Below, piece by piece: positions 1-15,200 of a stretch of DNA of 64,000 nucleotides (position 1 is its first letter; each line of letters opens with the position of its first letter). Both the position numbers and the translations under genes were made by a program. Location of the stretch: the NCBI GenBank assembly GCA_022818135.1, contig JAFMSR010000015.1, positions 27,576,574-27,640,573 of the forward strand, given 5' to 3'. Under the pieces are notes generated by a model, which saw only the letters and a list, made by a program, of their open reading frames with translations, did not search any database and was not told the DNA's origin. The DNA is from Saxidomus purpurata (lineage: Eukaryota; Mollusca; Bivalvia; Venerida; Veneridae).

Positions 1-30
1 TGATATGTAAAAACATGGAACACCTTTTAC

Positions 31-206
31 CTTTGTTATAGAACATGTTGAGGGAGTGAGATCTTTTGGGATTGGAGTTCGATTTTGGATCTGGACTTTC
101 TCTGGAGTATATAACTGAAACATTTGGTGTTTTCCTTGGAGAGGCAAACACAACACTTCCTGGAGACACGCCACGGGTCCTCTGTCCTCGTACAGGGGAA
201 AGGTAA
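31..206 (-). CDS. RB1: RB1 exon 17 (linker into pocket B, residues 551-609)
   Basis: Begins [10 protein letters not shown], matching human MYLSPVRSPKK. S554 equals human S608, a CDK site that inhibits E2F binding; the second human site (S612) is not kept. Further SP/TP sites follow in [13 protein letters not shown] and ESPDP. The exon ends [16 protein letters not shown], matching human STSLSLFYKKV at the start of pocket B. Acceptor CTTTCAG, donor GTAAAA. This is the last exon in the window. Confidence 0.94.
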
Positions 207-3200
207 CTGAAAGTTATTTATAAAATATTATACATCTGTCAGGCTAGAAGTCTTTTCTGCAAAACTTATTAACACATATGCATGTACATTGTAGTTCTAT
301 GTGACCTAAACATTGACAAGAATTAACTTGCAAAAGAAAGATTCTGTGTTCAACTTTCTGCATCAGAAACCTTTTACTTTACATGTATTTGATTTGATAT
401 TATACACTCAACCGGTTTAAAAACGCAAAAGTTGCAAAATATTGATTTTAACAGTGTTATCATGTTTCAAATTTATTCAAATTTCATAAACAACAACAAC
501 TATATAAAATTGAATTCTTGTAAAAGTTTCAATAGTTCATCGTAAATGACTACAATGAAATAAAAACAATAGTGTCATTCAAATAAAAATGTTCAACAGG
601 GGAAATCTTTGCGTTTCTAAATTGGTTAAGTGTAACATGTAGAGACCCTTTTCACAATTTTTTTTGGAAAACTGTACAGAAGTAACTGGAAGACTAAAGG
701 TACATGTAACAATAATCAACAGTGTCACAAAATCAACAGAAACTTATCCAAATTAGAGCTACAAAAGGTGACTTATACCCCCGCCAAAGCACAATGTCTA
801 AATGCACCATAAATTATTAAATTAAACATAAAAAAATTTATACACCTTGAAAAACCAAATTCTGAAATGATTTTGTACATTGAAGCAAACATCAATAAAA
901 ATTATATTGATTTATCACTCCTGAAACGAATGATAACACTGTTTGGTGGAGGTATAACAAACCACTGAAACTGGAAAAACAGGTGTGCACTACTAAAGTA
1001 GAACAGGAACTTACTCTGGAACATTGGTCTTATCTTGTAAGGTAAGGTTAGACATGTAGTCCAATCTGCTAGAAAAGGGCATAATAAGAAATGAAGTTCA
1101 GTCAGATAGAAAAAAGGAAAATCAGGCATAAAATTATGTGTGATTGAAAAGGGTACAAGAGCACCGCCTGCGGGTGCCGAACGCTCGTCTGATTTTATCC
1201 TTTTACGGATTATTTTTTAAGTAACAGTGTCCTTGACCTTGACCCTGAAACACAATCCCACAAAAGGTTTTTGTAATTAATAACTATACACTAACTGTGT
1301 TCACAATAATTCAATTGCAACTAAAGATACTGTATATTTCCCATTTTTCTAGTTTTAGAAAAAAACAACTTGACCTTGACCCCATGATCCCAAACACAAT
1401 CCCAGTAAATGTTTTTATTTATATGTATTACACACTAAATAATTTAGTTACATTATGTCAGTTGTAACTAAAGATATTGAATAATTACCATTTTTCTATT
1501 TTTAGCTACAGTGACCTTGACCCCAGGAGCCCTAAAACACAACCCATCAAATATCTTCTTAAATACTTACTGCAAACAAAAGTTGGTTACATTATGTCAA
1601 CTGTATCTAAAGATATTGAATATATTACAGTTTTCCTATTTTTAGTAACAGTGACCTTTTGACCCCAGGAGCCCCAAAACACAATTCAATTAAAGATATT
1701 CATAAATACTTCTTATACACCAAGTTTGGTTGCATTATGTTCACTGTTACAAAAATGGTGTGTGTGTTAAACTTTCTAAGTTAAGAAGGGGCAATAATCC
1801 AGTCAAAATACATGACAGGGTTATATAACTTGTAAAACTCTTCCTTCATTCTATAGTACATTTGATAGTGAACAGGTATTCCAAGTTTTAAAGTGATAGC
1901 TTTGATAGTTTGCATGTGAGTGACCTAAACGCAAAACTTGAAAAATCAGACTAGCTGAAACTGACTAAGTCCAAAAATACTAAAATATCGCCGCCCCCCC
2001 CCCCTCCCCAACCCCCACCCCAATGTATGACTCACAAACCCATTTGATTATGTTGGAGTACATTATCCATTAATTGTTTGTGAAAATTTGAAATCAATCT
2101 AACAAAAAATGAAAAACCTATGTCCAATTCTCAAAATCAACCAAAATCAATCAAAATTCATGTTTTTTACCCCAAAAAACAGGTCACACTCAGCATCTTA
2201 AGCATACAATGTGAAGAAGGGTTTTAGATGAATAAGTTGTCCAAGTTTCAAAGTGATAGCTTTGATAGCTTCCATGTAAGTGACCTAAACGCAAAACTTA
2301 ACCAACGCCGACGACAACGACAACAACGAAGACGACAATCAAGTGACGACAATAGCTCGTCATTTTTTTTCAAAAATGAGACGAGCTAAAAATCAGATAG
2401 ATTTCAGGACAAGAGGGCCAAGATGGCCCTATATCGCTCACCTTGGTACAAGTCCACTTGCCTGGTGGAAGATCACTAGATAATGTTATATACCAAATAA
2501 GTTTTCCTATATACGCCTTTGTAAAACAAATGATCCCCCCCCCCCCGGCAAGGTCAATTTTGACCCCAGGGGCATAATTTGAACAAACTTTAAAGAGGTC
2601 TACTAGGCAATGCTACATGCCAAATATCTAAGCTCTAGGCCTTGTGGTTTCAGAGAAGAAGATTTTTGAAGTTTTTACTATATATTCCTATGCAAAACTA
2701 AGTGACACCCGGTGCGTGGTCAATTTTGACCCGGGGGGTCATAATTTGAACAATTTTGGTAGAGGTCCACTAGCCAATGCTACATGCCAAATATCTAAGC
2801 TCTAGGCCTTGTGGTTTCAGAGAAGAAGATTTTTTAAGTTTTTACTATATAAGCCTATGTAAAACTAAGTGACACCCGGTGCGTGGTCAATTTTGACCCG
2901 GGGGGTCATAATTTGAACAATTTTGGTAGAGGTCCACTAGCCAATGCTACATGCCAAATATCTAAGCTCTAGGCCTTGTGGTTTCAGAGAAGAAGATTTT
3001 TTAAGTTTTTACTATATAAGCCTATGTAAAACTAAGTGACCCCCGGTGCGGGGTCAATTTTGATCCGGGGCTCATAATTTGAACAATCTTGGTAGAGGTC
3101 CACTAGCCAATGCTACATGCCAAATATCTAAGCTCTAGGCCTTGTGGTTTCAGAGAAGAAGATTTTTTAAGTTTTTACTATATAAGCCTATGTAAAACTA

Positions 3201-6200
3201 AGTGACCCCCTGTGCGGGGTCAATTTTGATCCGGGGCTCATAATTTGAACAATTTTGGTAGAGGTCCACTAGCCAATGCTACATGCCAAATATCTAAGCT
3301 CTAGGCCTTGTGGTTTCAGAGAAGAAGATTTTTTAAGTTTTTACTATATAAGCCTATGTAAAACTAAGTGACCCCCGGTGCGGGGTCAATTTTGATCCGG
3401 GGCTCATAATTTGAACAATCTTGGTAGAGGTCCACTAGCCAATGCTACATGCCAAATATCTAAGCTCTAGGCCTTGTGGTTTCAGAGAAGAAGATTTTTT
3501 AAGTTTTTCCTATATATTCCTATGCAAAACTAAGTGACCCCCGAGGCGGGGTCAATTTTGACCCGGGGGTCATAATTTGAACAATCTTGGTAGAGGTCTA
3601 CTAGACAATGCTACATGCCAAATATCTTAGCTCTAGGCCTTGTGGTTTCAGAGAAGATTTTTAAAGTTTTCCCTATATATTCCTATGCAAAAACTAAGGG
3701 CCCACCCGCGCTCGTCAATTTTGACCCGGGGTCATAATTTGAACAATCTTGGTAGAGGTCCACTAGACAATGCTACATGCCAAATATCTAAGCTCTAGGC
3801 CTTGTGGTTTCAGAGAAGAAGATTTTTAAAGTTTTTCCTATTTGTTGCCCTAGCAACCAGAGTTCTTTGAACAATTTTGGTAGAGCTTCATGCAAGGAAC
3901 ATTCCTGCATAGTTTTATCAACATTGGCCTAGAGGTTTCAGAGGAGATGTCATTTGAATCAAAATGTTGACGGACGACGGACAATCATCGATCAGAAAAG
4001 CTCACCCTGGCATAGCCAGGTGAGCTAAAAAGTCTAAATCATACATGAAGTCATGATTGGAATACCATTATTTCCCTTCAAACTTAAGATTCCAAAAACA
4101 ATAAGCAATTTTTCAATCATTTAAAACTTCCAAAATTGCCTTCTTTCCAAACAACTGTCTAGTCAGCTTTGAATAGATGAAATTCTGATTTGCAGGATAA
4201 AATTCAACAGTTAATTGTGCAAAGGCAAAACTGTACAGCATTTATAAACCAAGCTGCAACACTGACACAGAAGTAAGGTTGACTATAACAACACTCCATA
4301 CCCTTTCCATGACCAAGATACAAATACCGACTGACATACCCTCATGACATATCAATTCAATGTATAGTAGAAATGCATTCTTTCATATTCTATTCCCGCT
4401 AAACTTCTAATATGGACTTGTTTATCTTTCAATTTGAATAATACCATTAATTGTTCAAAAGCGCGTTAAGTAGAGATATGCAGGTTGATCATGATCTGCA
4501 CTTGTTGTAAAGGTAGTCATATTTTCTGCCAAGCAGGGTAATCGTTAACATGTACTCTTTTAAAGGCTAGAACATGTTAAACCTACTTGCACAGTCTGCT
4601 TGTCAACTTGCTTAAAATACCAACAATAAATGAAGCTACTCCAGTTGCATTGTTTATCTGTCACATGGTTTTTGATGAGTGCATTTTACAAAACAGTGAA
4701 ACAAACATATAGTGTAGACTTAAATCAAAATGAGGCCACATCAATAAACTACCCAGTGTTACTTACAGTTCTGCTGCTGTCGACGGTGATCCATGTCCGT
4801 TAGTGAGATCTTTGGATGGTGATACAAAGCTCGACGTTATAGTCTCGGACTTTGTTATGGCCTCAAATACTGGAGAATCCTACAAACATGAAGTAAGGAC
4901 ATTTAACAAGAAGCGAAGAACATTGGTTCTACATTGAAAGATGCTGTTTGTTCAGTGACAAGCCAGAAAGTCACAAGTCCAACCACCATCGATTCTTTCT
5001 ATTTTTTACCTTTTTACATTTTCATTCAACTCTGGTGGTAACAGGTCACATTACTGGTGGGAGAGAACTGGTTCCAATATGAATTTTTTTTCTGGTGGTA
5101 ACACACACCCAAGTAAAGACACCTACTTTTTATTTACTTTATTATAAGAATATCGACTTTAAAATTTGTTGTTATATCAAACCACAGCAACAATGGACAA
5201 CAATTCCAAGTACGTAAAAATTATCCATAAAAATCCCACAATGTAATTTTTACATATTACTTACTCGCTGGTCAATTCAAACCATAAACGTCAAGAAGAC
5301 ACAAACATATTAGAAAACATATTACACTCACTGATTTCCAAGCAATACTATCCAGGATTTTGTTTTCTATCAGAGTCAAATGCTGAAAAAGACACAATCT
5401 GAATTAAAAACTACACTGTATATTAATTCAGTAGAACTTTACAATCAATTTATCTCTATGCTACAGACAGGTTTTGTTTAACGTTAACTCATTGATTATA
5501 ACAAAAGCGACCCCTGTAGTGGTAAAGTCATATAAATCGAATTTAATCATACTACTTTGTTCCAAGTAAAAGGCGGATTAACCTGATTACAGTTTCACTA
5601 TTCAGAGACAGCTCTGTTACAAGTAGCTTTTTGTCTCAGTTTTGTTCTATCTGTGCTATATATTATATACTCTTCAACAAGATGACCTAGATAATGATTC
5701 ATGCAAACCATATCCAAAACACAATTTCTCCCTACTGGAGTAGAGATCTTATTAACACTTCAAAGAAAACGGTCAAACTTGTGTTAAAGACGTACTTCAA
5801 ACAGAGACTGTCCTACATACAAAGCTAGCAGTGAAACAAAGTATGTTTAATTTACTCATATTAAGTACAAACATGTGTAAATTATAATCACCTGTCCACC
5901 AGGGGTTATCTCCCTCCCTTTTCAACTGTACATTCACTCAAACCTTACCTGAACAATTTCTCTGGTTAAATTTGGTTCCGCTTTGATAAAGCTCTCTAAA
6001 ACCTTGTAGAAGTCATAGGCAAACAAACTAAACACTTCCAGAATCCAAGGGAAGGCAAAACTATAGTCTTCTGACTCCAGCACACACCGGGATGCATTCA
6101 CTAGAAAAACAAACAATAGACATTCAATGTAACTATCAAAATGAAGCGAAGTATTAATGCTGTTGTGAAGATTAAAGTTACGCGTTCTGAAAATGCATTA

Positions 6201-9200
6201 TTTTACATGTTTCATGCTCAATAATTAACCCTTGTGTGGTCTACAAACTTCATACTTGTAGTTATAACACGAAAATCTGCACTGTGCAAGACAACACTGC
6301 TGTTCACAAACATTTAAACTACTCCAAAATCTGTATAAATGTATACTAATTAACTCAAGTTTCAAATATTTAGATCAAGTACAAGTAATCACAAGGGTTT
6401 TCCAATGTAGGATCAAGACTCCTTATTTCTATATTTACTTTAAAATTATCTCAGAATTCTTTCAAACTCCCACCTTTAGATAGAATGTGCAAGGTGATGT
6501 AGCAGAGAATATAAAACAAGGGCACACATAAATCAACTATAAAATCAAAACAATCTGTATTTCCTGGCAACCTTTTCAACTATCTTGAGCAAGAACAAAT
6601 CTGTTATAGAACTTATATACAGTGATCTATGCGGATATCATGTACATAAAGGTGTCTGCCACTTATCCCGGAGGTTGCGGGTTCGAGCCCAACCAGCGTC
6701 AAGACCGTACCTCCTCATATGAGACCAGTACTGGTCCTTCCAGGAAACGGACTCGAGAGTGACTCGATAAGCTTCAAGCTTGCTTCACAATCAAGCTAAA
6801 ATAAATTAGTATAAGCTATAACTTGAACTATAAGCCACAAGGGAGGCAACTCACATGGGATATTGTAGGTAACTAATACAATTTCAGCAGCGCAAGCCAG
6901 CAGTGATCTATGGAACGTGTCATTGTTTAACAGTGTACTAAAATCTATCTGTGAGAGTCTCTCCTTTTCCTGAAGAATATAATCAAATGATACATTTTAT
7001 TGCTTTATACATAACTAGGAAATCATACATTTATCACTTAATACATTTCATTTGTGCAAATTTTTTAACAAAACAAAAAACCACAAGTTTCTACTTACAT
7101 GCTGTATAACAATATGTTGATTATTTTTTTGGTTAATTACTTTTTCTGAATGAATTCATATCAAGTTTCACTTTTCCAGTATATCAAGCACACCTTTGAA
7201 GTTGAAACAGTAGATTGCAAGAAATTACACATAGTAACAATGTCGACTGGGAGTAATTAGTGCAGGTCAGAATTAGGAAATTACGAACCGTATCTAATAA
7301 AGTTTTCATAACTCTGTAGTAAAGAATGACCGCCTGACTGTATCTTTGATCAGCAATGTTGGTCTGGGCTGCACTCGTCTTCTCAACATAATGTGTACAA
7401 AATTTCTGTCTGGACTCGTTTATTCTTTCCACTATAGCTGTCTCTGGATTTGTGGCACAATTCTAAATATTAAAAGTAAGCAAATAGCAAACAGGTATGA
7501 AAAAAGATCAAATCTGCTATTACCAGATGACTGGTTATGAAAACAAGAGAACCAAGATGGCGCTATATCACTCACCTGGATACCATTGGCTATAATACAA
7601 GGTCAACAAGTGTGTTGTAGAAAGGGTCAATTTTGACCTGGGGGCTGATTTGAACACTTCACTATGCTACATTCTAAATATCTAAGTTCTGTACCTTGTG
7701 GTTTTGGACAAGAAGATGTTTAAAGTTTTCACAATATAAGCCTTTGCAAAATCAAGTGACCTCCAAACAGTCAATTTTAACTATGGAGAGAGATGGGAGG
7801 GGAGGGGGGGTTTAAATAAGAGGTTCACATGCAAATGCAACATGGTAAATACATTAGCTCTAAGCCTTGTTGTTTCAGAGAAGAAGATTTTTTTAGTTTT
7901 TCCTATGCCTATGTAAATCAAGTGACCCCCGGGGTCATAATTTGAAAATTTTGAAAAAAGAACACTAGACAATGCTATATCATTAATTCATCTTCAGTAA
8001 AATGAATGTTTTTCTCATCATATTCTCTCAATAAAGTATAATTGATTCTTTACAACTAACAAACAATTGATTATATACTTCTGTATAAACTTGTATCTAT
8101 AGTTACAAACTGTTACGCTCACTGATGAACATAAACATTGTGTACATACTTCAAAATACTGCTTCAATTTAGCACATGGCTCTTGACCCGATGTTGAGAG
8201 TATATTTTTCAGCTGTTGTATGGTGTTTAGGGCAGCCCTTACAGGGGTCACTGGGGCTTCTGTACTTCCTGATGTTGCCACTGACTGGGACCTAGAAAAC
8301 AGCATTCAAAATACACAGTGATCATACATCTTAAATCAATTTCAATGTGAAAAAAGAATGCATCATTTTCATTCCACTTCAACATTCTGAACTGTAACAA
8401 GTGAATTTATCAATACTATCAACAGCCAGGGAAAGGTTACTTAATTTTACAAAAATAATTTTGTTCATTTGCCTATTTTTAAGATACTAACAAAGGAGAA
8501 CATATGAATGGACAAATGGACAAACAGCAGAGCAGTACTTCTTCACCTTCAGCCAGGGCTATTAAAATGCTGTTTTTAAATTTTATTTTATTTAAAAAAA
8601 ATATGTTTTTAAATTTTTTTTGCTAAAAAGACTTACAGAAATAAACTTTTTAAATCAAGTTAAATAGGAAGTGTATATTACTGATATGAGATAAAAACTA
8701 CCTTTATTTTTAATCCGATTCATTTACACTGTATTCTCGATTGTAAAGCAAGTTCTTATGATTACGACAAACCAGTTTGCAGACTCACACGAGATGGAAT
8801 TAACCTCTAAGACAGAGAGGCAATGTGGAATTATTTCTGTCTTTCCCTAAGGCAACTATTGCCATAATTCTAATGGGTTTCAAACCCCCGTGAACCTTCC
8901 TGCGCACTACCACTGTGCCACAAACGCTCTGTATCTTTCTTAGCAAAAAGTTATCTGTACAAAGTCATTTGGATCTCCCTCAACCGCATGAATCCTTACA
9001 GTTGTCGGAATGTAACGGTTGTCAAGATACACGCACGATGTACGCACGTTACACGTACGGTAAATACACGGTACACGATAGACGGAGTACAAGTTATACG
9101 ATTACTTTTGACTTTCTACAGTTTACTTAATTTTTTTTTTTGTTCACCAAATCTGTTTGTTTTGATTGTTTGTTACAGTTTGTTGTCCTTATACCGTTTA

Positions 9201-12200
9201 ATGAGATCAACAGAATAAGACTGATTAATTACAGGCTTCGCACCTACACAATAGCAAAAATACTTCGGAAAGTTACATATGTCCATAGTTTAACTAGGTG
9301 CGAAATAAATTACAGTAAGTGTCAAATTTGTATTTTGATATTGATCCCTAGGTGCGAGAAATTGGGCGGAAGTTAATAGCTGTCAACACCTTTCTTTAAA
9401 GCACCACTCCACGAAAGTGTGACACTGTCCATTTGTCGTTTTGATAGTCAACATAATCATTTTTTCAATAAATAATTCATAGTTTTTGTGTTATTCAAGT
9501 AGCGATTATTTTTATAACTATTACATGGATTACCTTAAACAAGATGTAATTTTAATAAGGTACTGTACAATTATTTTATTAATTTTTGCTCGGACGTTAA
9601 CTAATTTTGTAAAACTTTCGTTGATTCTTCATATTATTTTATTTACCAAATAAATATTCAATAGCTTACCTTCTTAACAAGTTGATGTTCCCTGTCCTGT
9701 TATTATTCCGACTGAATGTCCTTATACTTTGTCTAATGCACTTAAATTAATGACGTGACAACAAGTTTTGAAGAAAAAATATGTCCTTTCCGTCGATAAA
9801 ATATGATTAAATTTTAGATGTCATGTGTAAACTGTCTTCCACCTGTCCCGGAAGTCATTATTGCCCGTATCGCACTGGCGAATGAAAAATAAAACAATGT
9901 GAAGACAGCACTTTATTTCTTTTTGTGGAGATGTACACGCTGTGAAAAACGATTCACGACTGAATAAAGCATCGAATCATATAGGCCTATCGTGCATCGG
10001 GAATCGTATATCGTGTATAGTATATGATGCACGTTACACGATGAATGAAACGATATGATACACGATTGTCAAAATACACGATTAGCGCACGCACGTTTTA
10101 TGCAATTTTGACAACTGTTACGTTCCGACTACTGTACCAGGCTTGATCAACAGTGGTACAAAATCTTAGATTGTTATGCAGTAAGATGGACTTTTATACC
10201 TTATATATACTCATCTACCCTATTTCCTCAGCACTACATCTAGGAATTAAAAACTTTAACATGGTTCTTATCTTAAAACCACTCATCTTCCTTAAAAGCA
10301 TCATGATTCACTAACCTGTTATGTTCTGGCATCAAATGTGGGTCACACTGTAGAAAAAGAAGCTCATCCAGTCCACCAAACTGCCGGTACTTTTCATGGT
10401 AACTGTTCTTTAGGAATGTTATCTGGGTAATAAAATTATGACGAATTTATGATTTATACTATTTAGTGGCCTTGATTTTGCCATAGCTGCGAATAACACT
10501 TGTCAGTGTAATAAAACCTGGAGTCTTAACAGTACAACTAACCCACACCAACTGTGTTACAAACAACTTTCCTTTTCTATCTAATTTAAAACTGAAATCA
10601 ACAAATACTGAATTTGATCTCACATATTATAGTGTACAGTCAGTCATCATTCACTAATTGAAGTGGCTAGCCTAGCAGTGTAGGATTTATTCCCCCCCTC
10701 CCCCATCTTAAACAACTTCCTCACAAGGCTGCAAGGTTGATGTTAGTTCAGGATGACTGCAATGACACCAAAGGCATTACCATCTTGGTGTTAGCTTTTG
10801 CTGTAAGTGAATGATACAAGACAGTTCAGAAATACTTACATCCAAATCACCATTTTTAGTTTTCAAATTTTGAATGAAATCTTCAATTTCTGTCTGCATA
10901 GCTTCCAGCTGAAATGCAATAATAAAAGTATAACTCACGTTAAACCTGTATAAACTATAAGGAGGTTAAAAACAGTGAACTCTTTTTGATTCCAACATAA
11001 ATTTGTGTTTTTATGAAATCAATAATTTCTACTAAAGACAGCACTTTAAAAAAAAAAACACATTCATTACCAAATTAAAATTTGAAGCCTTGGGCCAATC
11101 GGCATTTGTGGCGACCACATCGGAATTTGATTTCCTTTACATTTTATGGAGAGCACAAATAAATGATATTTCCAAGTTTTATAATTTATTCCAACACAAA
11201 CAAATTCTATTTGAACCATTTATTAAGTCTGTTATAGATAAACGTTAATTTCTATATTCTAAATGTAAATGTCCTGAATGTTCTAAATGCGCTGAATGCT
11301 CTACTTATTATAGAAAATTGCACTTATATATATAGTATATATAACACAAAACCCATGAAAAACACGTGGAAAGAGGAATGATTTAATATAAGAAAGAACG
11401 TGAAACACGACGACACCGACGGAACCATCACCGTCGGTAACATACTATATGTACTCAGTTTCAGTTATATAACTTACATCGTCAGTAGTATGTTATACGC
11501 CGTTAATGTTACCATTACGTTAATATAGTGTAACTTAAATCGTGATGTTCACGACATTCCCGCCGGAAATTAACATACAAATTGAATTTTATGTGTAAAG
11601 ACATTAAGCATAATACAGTGCTTTCTAGTCACAAAGTCTATTCTGAAACAGAAATCAAATTATACAAAAGAATATACTTAAGTCAATATCAAATATAATG
11701 AAAATCGTTTATGTTTTGTAATTCCATGAATCAATGCTAGTGTCCATTTGTTCATGCACAACAGTGTCTCCGTTATAAGTGAAAATCTTTCTTACGGTGT
11801 ATGTCCAGTAACACACACGTCGTGTCGTTGTTGTATCCGTACAGATATTTAGCTCATCTTCTTCATCATCACTTATTACAATTATGTCATTTTCACTAAC
11901 ATTATCACTATCACTTTCAACATTATTACTAACAGTACCACTCTCAATATCACTTTCAACATCATTACTAACAGTACCACTCTCAATATCACTTTCAACA
12001 TCATTACTCGCCACTACACAAAACACTGCTAACACTTGAAGTACGCGAAATATCAGTATGTATTCTAACACTTCCGACTTCACTAGCCGACGATATATCG
12101 CTATAATCTCGCACACAAAATTTTGAAGCACTACCACCATCACTTTTATCACTTACGCTACACTCAATTTCTACATCATTGGAACATACATCAGCCGAAA

Positions 12201-15200
12201 CACTTACTTCACAATTTTCACTTATTACACTATCCACATGGCTAACATCTCCGTCACCAACACTAATTTCACACTCTGGCTCTTCTAGTACGATATCATC
12301 TATAACTTGTTGTTCAGACAATAAGGTAATATCAAACTCCTTTATCGTTTCCTTGAAAGCGCCAGGATCTCCTCCGTTTCTTAATTCATCTAACTCTGCC
12401 AAAATGTCAAATGCGGAGTCATCTTCACTTACGTCGTCATAATAGTCTGATGAAGTCGTAGATACGTCTCCGCGACGAGCAGAAAGGGCAAGTTCTCTGG
12501 CTTCTATTGCTGTAAATTCATGTTTCAATACTAGGTGTCTAGAAAGGTAACTTTTCCTTATAAACTTAGATGAACAATCACTTTGTACACACAGCCAGTG
12601 TTCAATCATTTTGTGTTTTTCTTTAATGTGTCTACTCAGACTCCTTTGGTGCTGATAAATCCTTCCACAATCCTTACATTTATGTATAGGCATTTTCCAA
12701 CGTTACAGAAATGACCTTGCTGTCCGAAGTTAAGTAGCAAATGACCACACAAATACTTTATAAAAACATAAAGAAACACGAAATTTTCGTGCAAAGAGTA
12801 AGGTCGACGGTGTATAAGTGTATAACAATGAAGATACTACTTGGCGGGTAAATTATCACGTGTACACCTTTACTATATAACAATACACCGTTGAGATTTA
12901 AACATCCAGAATTAGGTTTGCTACATAATAATATTTAAATATCCAATCATAGAAATACTATTTACAAGTTATTCGCAATGCCACACATGTTTGCAGTATA
13001 TTATCTTATCTTTAATTTAATTCTTTCATTTTTTGTAAAGCCCTTATGGCGGCTTTGCGCACAGGTCGCGTCGAGTCACACTTTGTAGGCCCTGTTTGTT
13101 CACTATTCATTTCGTGATTCATTTCGTGTTGTTCCGACGTTTCAATTGGAAACAGGAATTTCAGAGGTCGTCTTATTACACGACCTGATGCCAGCTGCAC
13201 TTCCGCTGACCGTACATTTCCGTCACTACATATTCCTAATTTGTTTATTTTACCCATTTTCCAACAACTCCGCGGAAGTTCGTCTTTCACAAGAATTACG
13301 TCCCCTTCACATGGTTGCGCCGAGGACTGTATCCTACCAGTTTTTAATTTTGTTTGTGTCCTTTCCCTCAAGCTCAACAAATAGTCATCTCTCCAGATTT
13401 TCCAAAATTTGTCAAGTAATAATTGGCCTTTATGCCACATTACTAGTAATTTATCGGCAGAACTTGCCCAGGGTAAGTAACTATTGTCACCGCCATCATC
13501 GTCGATATCAGGTACGCTAACTCTTGGATTTAAGGTAAGGAAATGGTTTGGAGTCAATGTGATATTTGAATTGATGTCGTCACCGACATAGACTAACGGT
13601 CTTGAGTTAAGTATGGCTTCAATTTCTTTCAAAACTGTGGTCATTTGAATGAGTGTAAGTAATTTTCGACCCAGTGTTTTACGAAGTGATCTTTTGACTA
13701 AGCCAACTAGCCTTTCATAACATCCACCGAACCACGGTGCTCGTTCAACAATGAAATGCCATTTGATTTTCCTTTCGGACATGTAACTAAGAACATCCTC
13801 ATTTTTCAACATTCGAGTCCAAAGCAAATCAATTGTGGCACTTGCTGTTTTGAATTGTAATGCATTGTCCGAAATTACTTCATTCGGAACACCTCTCTGA
13901 GAAATGAACCTTCTAAAGGCAAGGAGAAACTCGTCAGTCGACATGTCTTGCACTAGTTCCAAATGAATGGCGCGTGTTACCAAGCAGGTAAAAAGACAAA
14001 CCCAAATTTTCTTTGTTTCCACAGGTGACTTTATGAATAAAGGACCTAAATAATCCAGTCCTGTGTTTGTAAATGGCGGCGACGATGTTACCCGCATCTT
14101 TGGGAATGGTGGCATTTCCGGAACTTTGTAAGGACCACCTTCACAACGACGACACACATTACACTGGCGCAAGACTGATTTTACGGTTGCCCGTCCTTGC
14201 GGAATCCAGTATTTATAGCGTAACTTGCTCAGCGTTTGAGACACACCACAATGCATAATTTCCTTGTGATGTTTTTCAACCAACAGATGTGTGAACTTGT
14301 CTTTCTTGGGCACAAGTATTGGGTATCGCGAACCTTCACTAAGCTCTGCATATTGCAGCCTTCCCCTGCAACGCAGAAGACCCTTGTCATCAAGAAACAA
14401 GCCTAACTGGCGTTGTAAACAGTTCGATTTGTTGTTACTTATTGCCAATCGAACATCACTGTAATGCTTCCGCTGAATGAAAAGTAACCACATATTTTCT
14501 GATTCATTGATTTCGGAATTAGAGAGAACTCCGGTGTTTTTGTCTGCATGTTTCTTCAGATTGTATATGAATCTCCGCACATAGGCCGTTACACGTATAA
14601 GCTTTGTGATAGAAGAGTATGACCCATAGTCAATCTCAAACGGAACAATCGTTTCTAAGTTCGATGTAAGTACACTTGTTGCACCTTTCATTTCTTCACC
14701 TTGCATCTGTTCGATTTCAGTACATGCACATGTACTTGACGTACACATTTCTGAGGCTATGTCGCTTGGATATTTCGAACACGATACACTTAACCAAGAT
14801 GGACCATGCCACCACAATTCATTTTCAGCAAGTTTTTGCAGTGTGGTTCCGCGTGTAGCAACATCAGCTGGATTTTCTTTCGTCTTAACATATGAGAATG
14901 TAACATCTCTGTGTGTTTTGATCTCATTTACTCTATTTTTCACAAATACTTGAAGATTCTTTTCTGACGAAATCCACTTTAAGACACACTGTGAGTCTGT
15001 ATAGAGATGCAAATGCTGTACTGTCAGTTTAAGTTGACACTGGACAAACTTAATGCACCTAACACCAATCAAAACTGCCATTATTTCTAGCTTAGGTATG
15101 GTCAAAGTTTTCACTGAAGCAAGTCTTGATTTAGAAAATACTAGTTCGACCTTTGTTTCAACGGTTGAACTTTGGCGCAGATAAATAGCTGCTGAATATG

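Noticed and set aside
2400..4030. Possible CRISPR-like array of regular repeats
   Set aside because: Units are 166 bp, adjoin without unique spacers and lie in eukaryotic DNA; this is a HINE tandem core.
7346..7540. Plus-strand frame over RB1 exon 12
   Set aside because: It overlaps a conserved minus-strand exon and has no homology.
12004..12693. Host zinc-finger gene inside the intron
   Set aside because: It lies between gag-pol and the 3' LTR on the element's own strand, within the target duplication, so it belongs to the retrotransposon in this copy.
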